Shown piece by piece: positions 27,403-34,705 of a DNA stretch of 64,000 nucleotides. The notes beneath the pieces were generated by a model. The model was given only the letters and a program-made list of their open reading frames with translations, had not been told where the DNA came from and did no database searches. The position numbers and the translations under genes are program-made. Source of the DNA: Streptomyces erythrochromogenes (GTDB taxonomy: Bacteria > Actinomycetota > Actinomycetes > Streptomycetales > Streptomycetaceae). Each line of letters begins with the position of its first letter. Within the stretch, counting starts at the first letter, position 1. Location: positions 1-64,000 of the forward strand of contig NZ_CP108036.1 in assembly GCF_036170895.1 (NCBI RefSeq). Reading direction: 5' to 3'.

Positions 27403-27829
27403 AACCGCCTCGTCCGGGCCTCGGCCCCGCAACGAAGAAACTGCTGGTATTGCACCGCCGCCCGTGCGCCGCCTCCTGGCCTGGCAGGCACCGCTCCAAC
27501 TCCCGGTAGCCGGCCATGACCGGTATCAGTCGGGCAGGGCCCGAAAGGCCGGATACGGCATGCACTGACGTGGCGAGCACCACGGGACGTTGAGTACGGA
27601 ACAGATGTGTCATGGCGGTTCTCCACTCGTGGAAAGCGCGCAAAAGAGGTCTTCCAGCACGCCTCGCCACGCCCGCCCATCACGCCTCGGGATCTCGTGC
27701 CGTGACAGTCACAGCCCAGCCTTTTGCCGCGGTGAGGAGCGCCGCGCGGGCGAGGCTTCACGCGGTCGCGGGCATAGGCACAGCCGGGCGGCCGACGTGG
27801 CCGGCGGTCCCGGAGCGTCGAGCCCGCGA
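27403..27829. other. Gene-poor interval
   Basis: Nothing is firmly supported. A leftward reading from ATG 27613, with GGAGAA before it, would give 77 residues (MTHLFRTQRPVVLATSVHAV at its start) but overlaps the 3' end of the preceding rightward gene. It is recorded here as a possibility only. Confidence 0.35.
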
Positions 27830-28073
27830 ACCAGACCGGGCGCCTGGCGTCCGCGCTCTGGGACATCAGCGGGGACGAGGAAGCCCCCGCCGTCGTACCG
27901 GCGCTGCTGGCCGCCTGGAAGGACAACGACTCCACCGCACGCCATGCCGTCGCCTGCCTCAACCGCATGGGCCCCGCAGCGCACCCCGCCCTCCCCCAGG
28001 TCCAGTCCGCGCGCGCGGCGGCCGGGCCGCCCCGGACGTACTACCTCCCGTCGCCGGGGCCCCGGGCCTGTCC
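27830..28073 (+). pseudogene. Remnant of a HEAT-repeat protein C-terminus
   Basis: The forward reading TGRLASALWDISGDEEAP..VPALLAAW..NDSTARHAVACL, followed by MGPAAHPALP, has the helix-pair pattern of actinobacterial HEAT-repeat proteins. There is no start, and the expected tail is lost about 60 bases later. It is a truncated scrap. Confidence 0.5.
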
Positions 28074-28191
28074 CACACACTCATACCGGCACAGGCCGGG
28101 TAGTCCGTCCCCGTACGACAGAACCGATACAGCGCCCTGGGCAGCAGCCATCGATCACCATCAGACCGTCAGGCGCCAGGCGCAGTTCATA

Positions 28192-28863
28192 TCACCAGTC
28201 GATGTGCGCCTCGATCCAGCGGTCCAGTCCCGCCGTGTCGCCCTCGGGGGGCAATTCGCGGGCCAGACTGAGGGGAGAAGCAGCGAGTTGCAGATGGGTG
28301 AGGTAGCCGTAGGGACCGTTGTCCGCGTGTGGCCCCACGATCACGGCCTGCGTGTCGGTGCGCCAGATCCGGTGAAGCATCGGCGGGCCCGTCACCACGG
28401 CCGCGTCGCTGGTGACCGTCCGCTCCGGAGCGGCGCCGAGATGGGCGGTGACGGCGTCCGCGGTCTGGTTGAGTATCTCGGTGCACGCCTCCACCGTGGA
28501 CGGGCGGCGAACCGTCCAGCCCGGGGCCCTGCCCCAGTCGTCCACTAGTTCGCCCAGCCAGGGCATGTTGTCGAGGTCGTCGTCGTGCGGGTCGACGGGA
28601 TACAGCTGTCCGAACACCAGGAATCGCCGCGCCGTCGGGTCCCCGAAAGGGGTGTCGCCCTCGGTGCACAACGGATGCCCATAGCCCGTGCGGTAGGAGT
28701 CCGTCAGGCATTCATGTTCCCAACTCCAGCCCCGAGCGCGCAGAACGGCGTCGAGCGCGTCGAAGTCATCCGCAGCCGTCAGTTCCTGCGGCAGGGAGAG
28801 GAACTCTGCCACGGCGGCCGGGATCACGGGGCAGTGGGCCAGTGCATGCACAGGGGTAGACAT
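28192..28863 (-). CDS. Hypothetical protein, 223 aa
   Basis: ATG 28863 lies 10 bases after the stop of the small gene at 28874, so it is the third gene of a compact leftward operon (29295 to 28192). The soluble alpha/beta protein has LTAADDFDALDAVLRARGWSWEHE near the start and ends in a short helix (LDRWIEAHIDW). It resembles small actinobacterial proteins of unknown function found in toxin-immunity neighbourhoods, but I recognise no domain for certain. No signal peptide. The longer reading from 28947 would overlap the preceding gene and is rejected. Confidence 0.65.
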   Translation of the reverse strand: MSTPVHALAHCPVIPAAVAEFLSLPQELTAADDFDALDAVLRARGWSWEHECLTDSYRTGYGHPLCTEGDTPFGDPTARRFLVFGQLYPVDPHDDDLDNMPWLGELVDDWGRAPGWTVRRPSTVEACTEILNQTADAVTAHLGAAPERTVTSDAAVVTGPPMLHRIWRTDTQAVIVGPHADNGPYGYLTHLQLAASPLSLARELPPEGDTAGLDRWIEAHIDW

Positions 28864-28873
28864 GGGGGGCAGG

Positions 28874-29074
28874 CTAAAACATGTCTGTGGGATCTCGGCA
28901 ACGATCGCAAGGCGCCGACAGCGGGAAGCGTTCGCAGGAGAAGTCACTGGTCGGAAAGGCCTGCACCCAGGTATCCGCGCGCCGGTCGACGCGCAGCCGG
29001 GCGAAGATTTCGGCCGGCGCCCCGGGCGCGGGGGCGTACTGCGTGATGGGGGCGTGGTCGGGCTGCGCGCTCAT
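28874..29074 (-). CDS. Small hypothetical protein, 66 aa (copy 1)
   Basis: Begins MSAQPDHAPITQYAPAPGAP. The ATG at 29074 overlaps the preceding gene's TGA (ATGA) and follows GGAGAAGT. A Cys-containing C-terminal half (SCERFPLSAPCDRCRD) may bind a metal. A nearly identical gene of exactly the same length lies at 32359-32559, which argues that both are real coding sequences. Function unknown. Confidence 0.6.
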   Translation of the reverse strand: MSAQPDHAPITQYAPAPGAPAEIFARLRVDRRADTWVQAFPTSDFSCERFPLSAPCDRCRDPTDMF

Positions 29075-29295
29075 CGGCGGGACTTCTCCTTGTGGAGGGC
29101 ACGACCGCATACGGTCATGTCGTCGTCCGTTGCCCAGCTGCAGAATCCGCCGAAGGGCACCTCGGAGGAGGTCATAGGAATCGTTCCGTCCCAGTCCCGG
29201 CCGTGCTCGGCGCAGAGGAGGACCCCGGCAAGGTTTGGGTGACGGTAGGCCGCAATGCCTGCATAAGGAGGTGCGGGGGCGGGCTGCGCGCTCAT
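29071..29295 (-). CDS. Small hypothetical protein, 74 aa
   Basis: ATG 29295 follows GGAGGACC, which fixes the start. The product opens MSAQPAPAPPYAGIAAYRHP. It contains CAEH and two further Cys (FCSWATDDDMTVCGR), suggesting a small zinc-binding fold. It shares the MSAQP start with its downstream neighbour and leads the three-gene leftward operon. Function unknown. Confidence 0.6.
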   Translation of the reverse strand: MSAQPAPAPPYAGIAAYRHPNLAGVLLCAEHGRDWDGTIPMTSSEVPFGGFCSWATDDDMTVCGRALHKEKSRR

Positions 29296-29720
29296 GGCTG
29301 GTCCTCCCGGCGGCGGGGTCGTCACCTCACCGTACGCGCGCCGGGTGGCCGTGGATGCGGACATGACCGGATCCCCCTCCTACGGGGTGCGCAGGGTGCG
29401 GGCGACGGCCTGGGCGTGCTCGGGCAGCGGCATGCGGTCGATGCGGTCCGCTGCACGCCGTTGTCTGCTCAAGGCGGCCACCGACGGCCCGAACCCGATC
29501 GGCCTCGCCTTCACCGGCATGAGCAACCCCGTGCAGATGGCCTCCTTGCCGGGTATCGACAGCACCCCCATCCTGATCAGCGAACCGGCATCCGGTGTTT
29601 CTCAGAAGCCGTTGCTTTTTCCGGAGCTGATGTGTGTGTTTCCGCAGGTCAGGTGTGATGTGCGCGATGTCAAGGCAGGCTGGGGCCGTCTGATTCGTCG
29701 TGGATGACGTGAGGTGGCGG
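29296..29720. other. Interval without a supported gene
   Basis: A forward open reading spans it, and its stretch GPNPIGLAFTGMSNPVQM looks protein-like, but there is no ribosome-binding site, the 5' part overlaps the promoter of the leftward operon, and I recognise no family. It may contain a decayed gene. Confidence 0.35.
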
Positions 29721-30231
29721 ATGCCGTCGATGCGGGCTGTGATGGAGAGCCGTGAGAGGGCCGCGCTGGCGCGAGTGGAAGAACTGCGTGCCGAATTGGA
29801 GCGGGTGCGGGCGGCTCTCGCCGACGCGGAAGAGGTGCTGATCCGCCGGGTGATCGGCCTGGAGGAGTATCTCGAGACGCTGACCCAACTGGGAGGCCGA
29901 GCCCGCCGAGGCTTCAGGGCCGTCCGAGCCTGAGCCTGTTCGTGAGCCGGTGGTGGACGACGCGGCGGCCCCGTCGACGGCCAGGGCTCGGCGGGTGGTG
30001 GCCCGCAGGAAGGACGGGGTCGAGGTTGACATTCTCGGCCCGGACTACCGACGGATCATGGCCGTGCTCGAAAAGGCGGGCGGTGACGGATTGTCGGCGC
30101 GGCAAGTGGCGGTGGGCCTGGGCTAGGACGTTTCGGTTCCGGCCCGGGTGGAGGGTGCGCGGGGCAGGCTCAAGCGGCTGGTCGAGCGGGGCTGGCTGGC
30201 GGAGAGCCGGCCGGGTATGTTCACGCTGCCG
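29721..30231 (+). pseudogene. Decayed coiled-coil/winged-helix protein associated with transposases
   Basis: From ATG 29721 the reading MRAVMESRERAALARVEELR gives a coiled coil. The frame then shifts near 29900, and the continuation (VDILGPDYRRIMAVLEKAGG, then VEGARGRLKRLVERGW and AESRPGMFTLPQ) is in another frame and crosses a TAG at 30124-30126. The combined protein matches a small family that I have often seen beside Streptomyces transposase genes. One frameshift plus one stop makes it a pseudogene. Its 3' end touches the transposase gene. Confidence 0.6.
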
Positions 30232-31198
30232 CAGCGAGATTCCGCCGTTGCTGCTGGCGGCGGGTGGCGTGGCGGGCGAGGCGGCGGCTCATGACCATGG
30301 TCATCGACCACAGGACGAACGCCTCGCTGGTGTCGGAGCGCCGTTCGTAGTCGCGGGCGAGCCGCCGGCTGCGCATCAGCCAGGCGAAGGTCCGCTCGAC
30401 GACCCATCTGCGGGGCAGGACGGTGAACCCGCGGCTGTCGTCACTGCGTCGGACGATGTCCAGGCGCAGGCCGAGCCGGTGGGCGGCTTCGGTGAGGACG
30501 TCGCCGGTGTAGGCGCCGTCCGCCCAGATCAGCCGGAGCCGGCGGAAGCATTCCCGCAGCGCGGGCAGCATCCCGCAGGCGGCGTTGCGGTCCGTCACCG
30601 ACGCTGGGGTGACCAGCACCGCCAGGACGAGGCTGAGGCAGTCCACGACCAGGTGCCGCTTGCGTCCGTTGACCAACTTGCCGCCGTCGAAGCCGCGGGA
30701 GGCCGCGCCGACCACGGCGTCCCCTTTCACCGACTGCGAGTCCACGATCCCCGCGGTCGGCTCCGCGTCCCGGCCCTCCGCCTCGCGGACGCGTTCCCTC
30801 AGCCGGTCGTGGAACTCCCTGATCAGAGCGTTGTCGCGCCAGCGTCGAAAGAACGCGTAGACCCGGTCCCAGGGCGGGAGGTCCGCCGGCATCGCCCGCC
30901 ACTTGATCCCGTTGTCGACCAGATACCGCACCGCGTCGACCATCTGCCGGTGGCAGTAGCTCTCCGGCCTGCCTCCCCGGCCGTCCATCCATGCCGGGAC
31001 CGGCAGCATCGTCCGCACCACGGCCCACTCCGCGTCCGTCATGTCCGACGTGTAGCGAGGCCGGCGGCCTGGTTTGTCGGCCGCGTTCCCGAACCTGTGA
31101 GCAAGACAGTCACACCCCGGGGTGAACAGGCTGGACTCCACCGGAACGACCACGTACAACTGCGACAACAGGGCCTCCTGGCGCTCGGGCTTCGACAA
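30221..31198 (-). CDS. IS5-family transposase (DDE)
   Basis: 325 residues. The N-terminal part has CDCLAHRFGNAADKPGRRPRY and then MTDAEWAVV, the usual opening of this transposase group. The catalytic core shows D (IVDSQSVKG), D (WADGAYTG) and E (VVERTFAWL..RRLARDYE), so the DDE triad is intact. Frame and length are normal, and the gene may be functional. I could not find convincing terminal inverted repeats or target duplications, so the limits of the element are open. Its right flank (31170-31230) has a diverged partial copy at 32216-32280. Confidence 0.85.
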   Translation of the reverse strand: MSKPERQEALLSQLYVVVPVESSLFTPGCDCLAHRFGNAADKPGRRPRYTSDMTDAEWAVVRTMLPVPAWMDGRGGRPESYCHRQMVDAVRYLVDNGIKWRAMPADLPPWDRVYAFFRRWRDNALIREFHDRLRERVREAEGRDAEPTAGIVDSQSVKGDAVVGAASRGFDGGKLVNGRKRHLVVDCLSLVLAVLVTPASVTDRNAACGMLPALRECFRRLRLIWADGAYTGDVLTEAAHRLGLRLDIVRRSDDSRGFTVLPRRWVVERTFAWLMRSRRLARDYERRSDTSEAFVLWSMTMVMSRRLARHATRRQQQRRNLAAAA

Positions 31199-31230
31199 CC
31201 ACGAGCTGTTCAGGAGGCCCTTCCTTCATG
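31170..31230. repeat. Partial direct repeat A (copy B at 32216-32280)
   Basis: The sequence around the transposase start, from AGGGCCTCCTGG to CTTCATG, recurs at 32216-32280 with about a codon of length difference and scattered changes. The common part includes CGACAACC and CGAGCTG. Copy B has no transposase after it. The pair flanks the HEAT-like gene. Confidence 0.55.
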
Positions 31231-31295
31231 CTCTGCCAACCGCGAACTCACCCGATCCGGGCCCCGTTCGCACCTGCGGGCCGTGCGCCTGTCAG

Positions 31296-32042
31296 TCAGA
31301 AGGGCGGTTCGAGATCGCCGCGGCCATCGCTATGTGGCCCGCAGCCCCAGGGCTCCTCCTGGAAAGGTTCAATGTCGGTGACGTCGTGGCCCCATGCTTC
31401 GAGGGCCTTCCAGGCAACGCGCCGGTTAGGCTCGTCGCTGCTGGTGTCTAGGATGCGGCGCGCGTGCACGGCGAGGTGATCGCGGTGCTGGGCGAGCGCG
31501 GGGTGTTCGGCGAGGATGAGCGCGGCGAGGCCGGCGGCTTCGCGCACGTCCTCGTGACTGTCCTGCAGGAAGGGCTCGATGGCTCGATACAGCATCGGGC
31601 GCAGCTCCCGGAAGGCCGCCAGCGTGGTGTCGTGGGTGAGGAAGCCAGGGAAGTACTGCTCGGTGCGGTCGACAATCTCGTCGGAGGCGTCGTAGGCCGT
31701 GGAAACCAACCAGTTCAACCATGTCGCGCGGATGGGGACGTTGCGATAAGGCCGGAGGGTCATGGCCGCCGGGTGGGTGAGGATGCCGGCGACATACATG
31801 GCGACGGGGGCTGTGGCTTCGTAGATGCTGTTCTGGTGGCCGACCAGCTCACTCAGTTCCGACAAAGCGGTGACCTGCACCTTGGGATCAGGCTCCAGCA
31901 ACCGTGCCAGGATTTTGGGAAGGCACTCACCGTTCCCGAAAGCCGTCTGGAGCGAACCCCAATCAGTCTCCGCTAGGACTACCTGGTACGGCGGCAAGTC
32001 AGGCTCGCGGGGCGCCCCGGCCTTGGAGCTGCTGTGGTTCAC
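31296..32042 (-). CDS. HEAT-repeat-like hypothetical protein, 248 aa
   Basis: All-helical soluble protein with helix pairs (LLEPDPKVQVTALSELSEL, FLQDSHEDVREAAGLAALIL) typical of HEAT repeats, and an acidic C-terminal tail rich in Gly. The GTG at 32042 has no strong ribosome-binding site. Proteins of this type are frequent in Streptomyces accessory DNA, sometimes as immunity or adaptor proteins, but there is no adjacent toxin. It is flanked by partial repeats left by insertion-sequence activity. Confidence 0.65.
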   Translation of the reverse strand: MNHSSSKAGAPREPDLPPYQVVLAETDWGSLQTAFGNGECLPKILARLLEPDPKVQVTALSELSELVGHQNSIYEATAPVAMYVAGILTHPAAMTLRPYRNVPIRATWLNWLVSTAYDASDEIVDRTEQYFPGFLTHDTTLAAFRELRPMLYRAIEPFLQDSHEDVREAAGLAALILAEHPALAQHRDHLAVHARRILDTSSDEPNRRVAWKALEAWGHDVTDIEPFQEEPWGCGPHSDGRGDLEPPF

Positions 32043-32215
32043 AGGCCAAACCTAGACCAGACTTCTGACACGATTCCCGTGCGGGCCGGTTAGAAGCCGC
32101 TGTCCTTCCGAGAGTGACGGGTGCGTTTGCGCTGGTCAGGTATAGGGTCGGTGTTTCGGCGGCAGAGACGAGGTGTTGTGTCGTCTCTGCGGTGGAGGTG
32201 CCGGGATGCCGTCGG

Positions 32216-32280
32216 TAGGGCCTCCTGGTGTGCTCAAGGTCTCGACAACCCCGAGCTGCACCAGAGGCTCTTTCTTCATG
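32216..32280. repeat. Partial direct repeat B
   Basis: Diverged copy of 31170-31230 without the transposase gene. It is probably the remnant of a second element. Confidence 0.5.
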
Positions 32281-32358
32281 CACGGACAGACCGAAGATCG
32301 CCCGACCGAGCCGCCGCATTCGAACCCATGCTCACCAAGATCGGTACGACAACGGCTT

Positions 32359-32559
32359 CTAAGACATGTCTGCGGGATCTTGGCAACAATCGCGAGGCAC
32401 CGACAGCGGGAAGCGTTCGCAGGAGGAGTCACTGGTCGGGAAGGCCGGCACCCAGGTATCCGCGCGCCGGTCGGCGCGCAGCCGGGCGAAGATTTCGGCC
32501 GGCACCCCGGGCGCGGAGGCGTACTGCGTGATGAGGGCGTGGTCGGGCTGCGCGCTCAT
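32359..32559 (-). CDS. Small hypothetical protein, 66 aa (copy 2)
   Basis: Near-identical to the gene at 28874-29074: same length, same start MSAQPDHALITQYASAPGVP, same Cys-rich end. The duplicated block is about 205 bases (32357-32563 against 28872-29078). Upstream of the start the match ends abruptly, and the ribosome-binding site is replaced by the end of an ISL3-type transposase fragment. The copy is intact as a reading frame but has probably lost its own expression signals. Confidence 0.5.
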   Translation of the reverse strand: MSAQPDHALITQYASAPGVPAEIFARLRADRRADTWVPAFPTSDSSCERFPLSVPRDCCQDPADMS

Positions 32560-32561
32560 CG

Positions 32562-32817
32562 GCGGGTGCTCACCGAGCGGCAGGGGGAACGACTCCCGCA
32601 GTGGCTCGAAGCCGTCCACCGGGACGATCTTCCCAGCCCCCACACTCTCGCGGCCGGCATCGACCGAGACCGCGACGCCGTCATCGCCGACCTGACCCTG
32701 CCCCGGAGCTCCGGCGTTGTCGAAGGGCACGTCAACTGGATCAAGATGCTCAAGCGCCAGATGTTCGGACGCGCCGGCTTCACACTGCTCCGCAAGCGGG
32801 TCCTCCTCGCCCCGTGA
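32562..32817 (+). pseudogene. C-terminal fragment of an ISL3-family transposase
   Basis: The reading SSGVVEGHVNWIKMLKRQMF followed by GRAGFTLLRKRVLL is the diagnostic C-terminus of ISL3 transposases. It stops at 32817. Everything before about 32570 is missing and replaced by the duplicated small gene. The final catalytic Glu (VVEGHVN) is present, but the element is dead. Confidence 0.75.
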
Positions 32818-33200
32818 CCGATGTCAGTGGCTCCTGGAACCACGCCTTCGTCCAAGACAGCCGTATCAGAAGCCATGCGTGGGAACGTGGGGAACCGGCC
32901 CGTTCGACAGCGACCTCGCCGCCGACGCCCTCGTCGCCAGCACCCTCCCAGACAGCCCCATCGTGATCGACCCCGATGACGGCCCCAGAACCGCTGCCCA
33001 AACTGCCAGCCTCCCTTCGCGCGTCGGCGAAACTCGCACTGGACCGGGTTCTCCAGGACGGATCAGAACTGACAACCGGCTGGGTGGACAGCGCTGACGC
33101 CAACCAGTGGCGCCAGGAAGTGCGACAGATCCTCCTAGCACTCGAACCGCTCACCCCGCTGTGCCGGAGCACGGTGAAGTCACCGCGCTCCGGCCAAGGG
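32818..33200. other. Interval without a supported gene
   Basis: A forward reading from ATG 32976 (LPKLPASLRASAKLALDRVL) looks protein-like for about 65 residues, but it lacks a ribosome-binding site and runs into tRNA-like sequence. It could be a remnant. Confidence 0.3.
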
Positions 33201-33232
33201 CAACGTGGTGGGATTCGAACCCACGGCCTCCG
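33201..33232 (-). other. tRNA 3'-end fragment (T-arm)
   Basis: On the minus strand, GTGGG-TTCGAAT-CCCAC forms a perfect T-arm (5-bp stem, 7-base loop), followed by CACGTTG where the acceptor strand should be. I found no matching 5' acceptor strand or anticodon arm, so it is only the 3' end of a tRNA. Such fragments are left as attachment sites by integrated elements. Confidence 0.5.
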
Positions 33233-33281
33233 ACCGGCGCCGGGGAGCGCCGGCCGCGCGAGCGGGTCCTGCTCCTCTGGA

Positions 33282-33705
33282 TCACTGCGCGTAGGAGACC
33301 GGCTGCAGGGGCACCCCCAGAGCGATGCGGGCCTCCTTAAAGGCCTCGTCGGCGGGGTCCGGCAGCCGGCAGGCGTGGCGGAGGGCCACCTGCATCTCCT
33401 CCAGCCCGTCGAAATCTCGTGCAGCGAGGCCTTGTCGTCGGGGACGGCCGTCCGGGCCGCCCACCCCCGCAGCGCACGCAACGCGGTCTCGGCTTCGGCC
33501 GCGGTCGTGTTCGCCGCGGACACCGAGCAGCCCTCGCCCGCGAGGAACGCACCCGCCTCGGACTCGGGACACCGACACCCCTGCCGGCCTGTCCGTACCC
33601 ACGAACAACCCGTGTCCGCCGCGGCGGGCGAGGAAGACCACGACACGGGAACGGTCCTCCCCGGCCGCGACGTCCTTGGCCGCGGGGACAGACGCACCGC
33701 TTTGA
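33282..33705 (-). pseudogene. Frameshifted remnant of an unknown gene
   Basis: Two minus-strand frames must be joined to give a continuous protein: SRVVVFLARRGGHGLFVGTD, then ANTTAAEAETALRALRGWAA in a second frame, then DFDGLEEMQVALRHACRLPD in the first, ending QPVSYAQ. At least two frame changes are needed. It lies directly downstream of the toxin module's immunity gene and may have been another immunity gene. The family is not recognised. Confidence 0.4.
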
Positions 33706-33736
33706 TGGTCCACAGCGGTGTGGGGGGCGGAAACGG

Positions 33737-34705
33737 TCAGACGTCTTCCGCCCGTGCACGCAGCTCCGCCAGGCCCACGGGCCCCTCGGTGTCGCCCAGC
33801 GCTCGTCCCGTCAGCTCCGTGAGGGCCTGGCACGGTGACAGCCCCCGATCGGAGGCAGAGCGCAGGCGGTCCAGCCACGTGAGCGCCGTCCGGTACCTCT
33901 CGTCGTCGTCGAGATCGAGGGGCTCGAAGCTCGCCGCGGGCTCGGTCTCAGAGGCCCAGAGATATCCGAGCACCCCGCGGTCGTCGGTCACCGGCACGTA
34001 CCGGACCTCGCCCGGCACCGAGCGTCGGTATCCAATGTGCCCGAAGCCGGGGGCGTGGGTGAAGACGTCGTACCGCCGGGGGATCTCGTACCGGGACCAG
34101 GAGTCGGACGGAGTTCCGTCCTGGTCGACGTGGGGAACGACGCCCGTCTCCGTCGGCGTGCCGAAGTAGGTGGGGTCCTCGGGGTCCAGGTCGGATCCCA
34201 GCACTTCGGTGAGCTCCGCGAGCACGGACGCCAAGCGAGGCGCGTTCGCCTCGTAGACGGCGGACTGGGCACGGCCTCGGAGGTCGTACTGCATCCAGGC
34301 ATCGGAGTATGTGACCAGATCCACTGTGGCGAAGCTGGGGTCCACGAAGACGGTCAGGTCGAAGATGCCTTCCGTCCGGATCTCCTGCGCACCGGTGGAC
34401 AGCGAGCCGGCCACGGTGCACCGGGCATCCACCGATCCGATGCGACCGGGGCGCATGGCAGACCTGATCGCGCCAGCCAGTTCCTCAGCGGATCCGGCAG
34501 CGGTGAGTTCGCTCTGGAACAGCGTGCCAGCCGGTGTGCCGGCCTCGGAGATGGAGAGACGGAAGGTCGGCTCGCCGAGCGCGAGCCCGTACGAGGCCAG
34601 CACGGACCGAGCCGCCATCAGGTCTCCGAGGCACCGGACCAGCGGGTCCACATCCTCGATGAAGTCGCCCCACGTCCATCGGGCGACCGGCGTACTGGCG
34701 ATCAC
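33737..34705 (-). CDS. Candidate immunity protein for the type VII-type toxin
   Basis: 322 residues from GTG 34705, whose codon overlaps the toxin stop (GTGA), so translation is coupled. It is a soluble alpha/beta protein with two similar-looking halves: residues about 10-120 (WTWGDFIEDVDPLVRCLGDL) and 120-320 with Tyr/Asp-rich loops (SWSRYEIPRRYDVFTHAPGF). No signal peptide. Location after a polymorphic toxin is the basis for the immunity call. The length is larger than most immunity proteins, so a two-domain or duplicated fold is possible. Confidence 0.65.
   Translation of the reverse strand: MIASTPVARWTWGDFIEDVDPLVRCLGDLMAARSVLASYGLALGEPTFRLSISEAGTPAGTLFQSELTAAGSAEELAGAIRSAMRPGRIGSVDARCTVAGSLSTGAQEIRTEGIFDLTVFVDPSFATVDLVTYSDAWMQYDLRGRAQSAVYEANAPRLASVLAELTEVLGSDLDPEDPTYFGTPTETGVVPHVDQDGTPSDSWSRYEIPRRYDVFTHAPGFGHIGYRRSVPGEVRYVPVTDDRGVLGYLWASETEPAASFEPLDLDDDERYRTALTWLDRLRSASDRGLSPCQALTELTGRALGDTEGPVGLAELRARAEDV

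Noticed and set aside
30200..31330. Inverted-repeat ends for the transposase at 30221-31198
   Set aside because: Candidate pairs such as those near 30231 and 31305 align only with several gaps; not convincing enough to set element borders.
33201..33290. Complete tRNA gene
   Set aside because: Only the T-arm pairs; no acceptor, D-arm or anticodon arm could be formed with upstream sequence.
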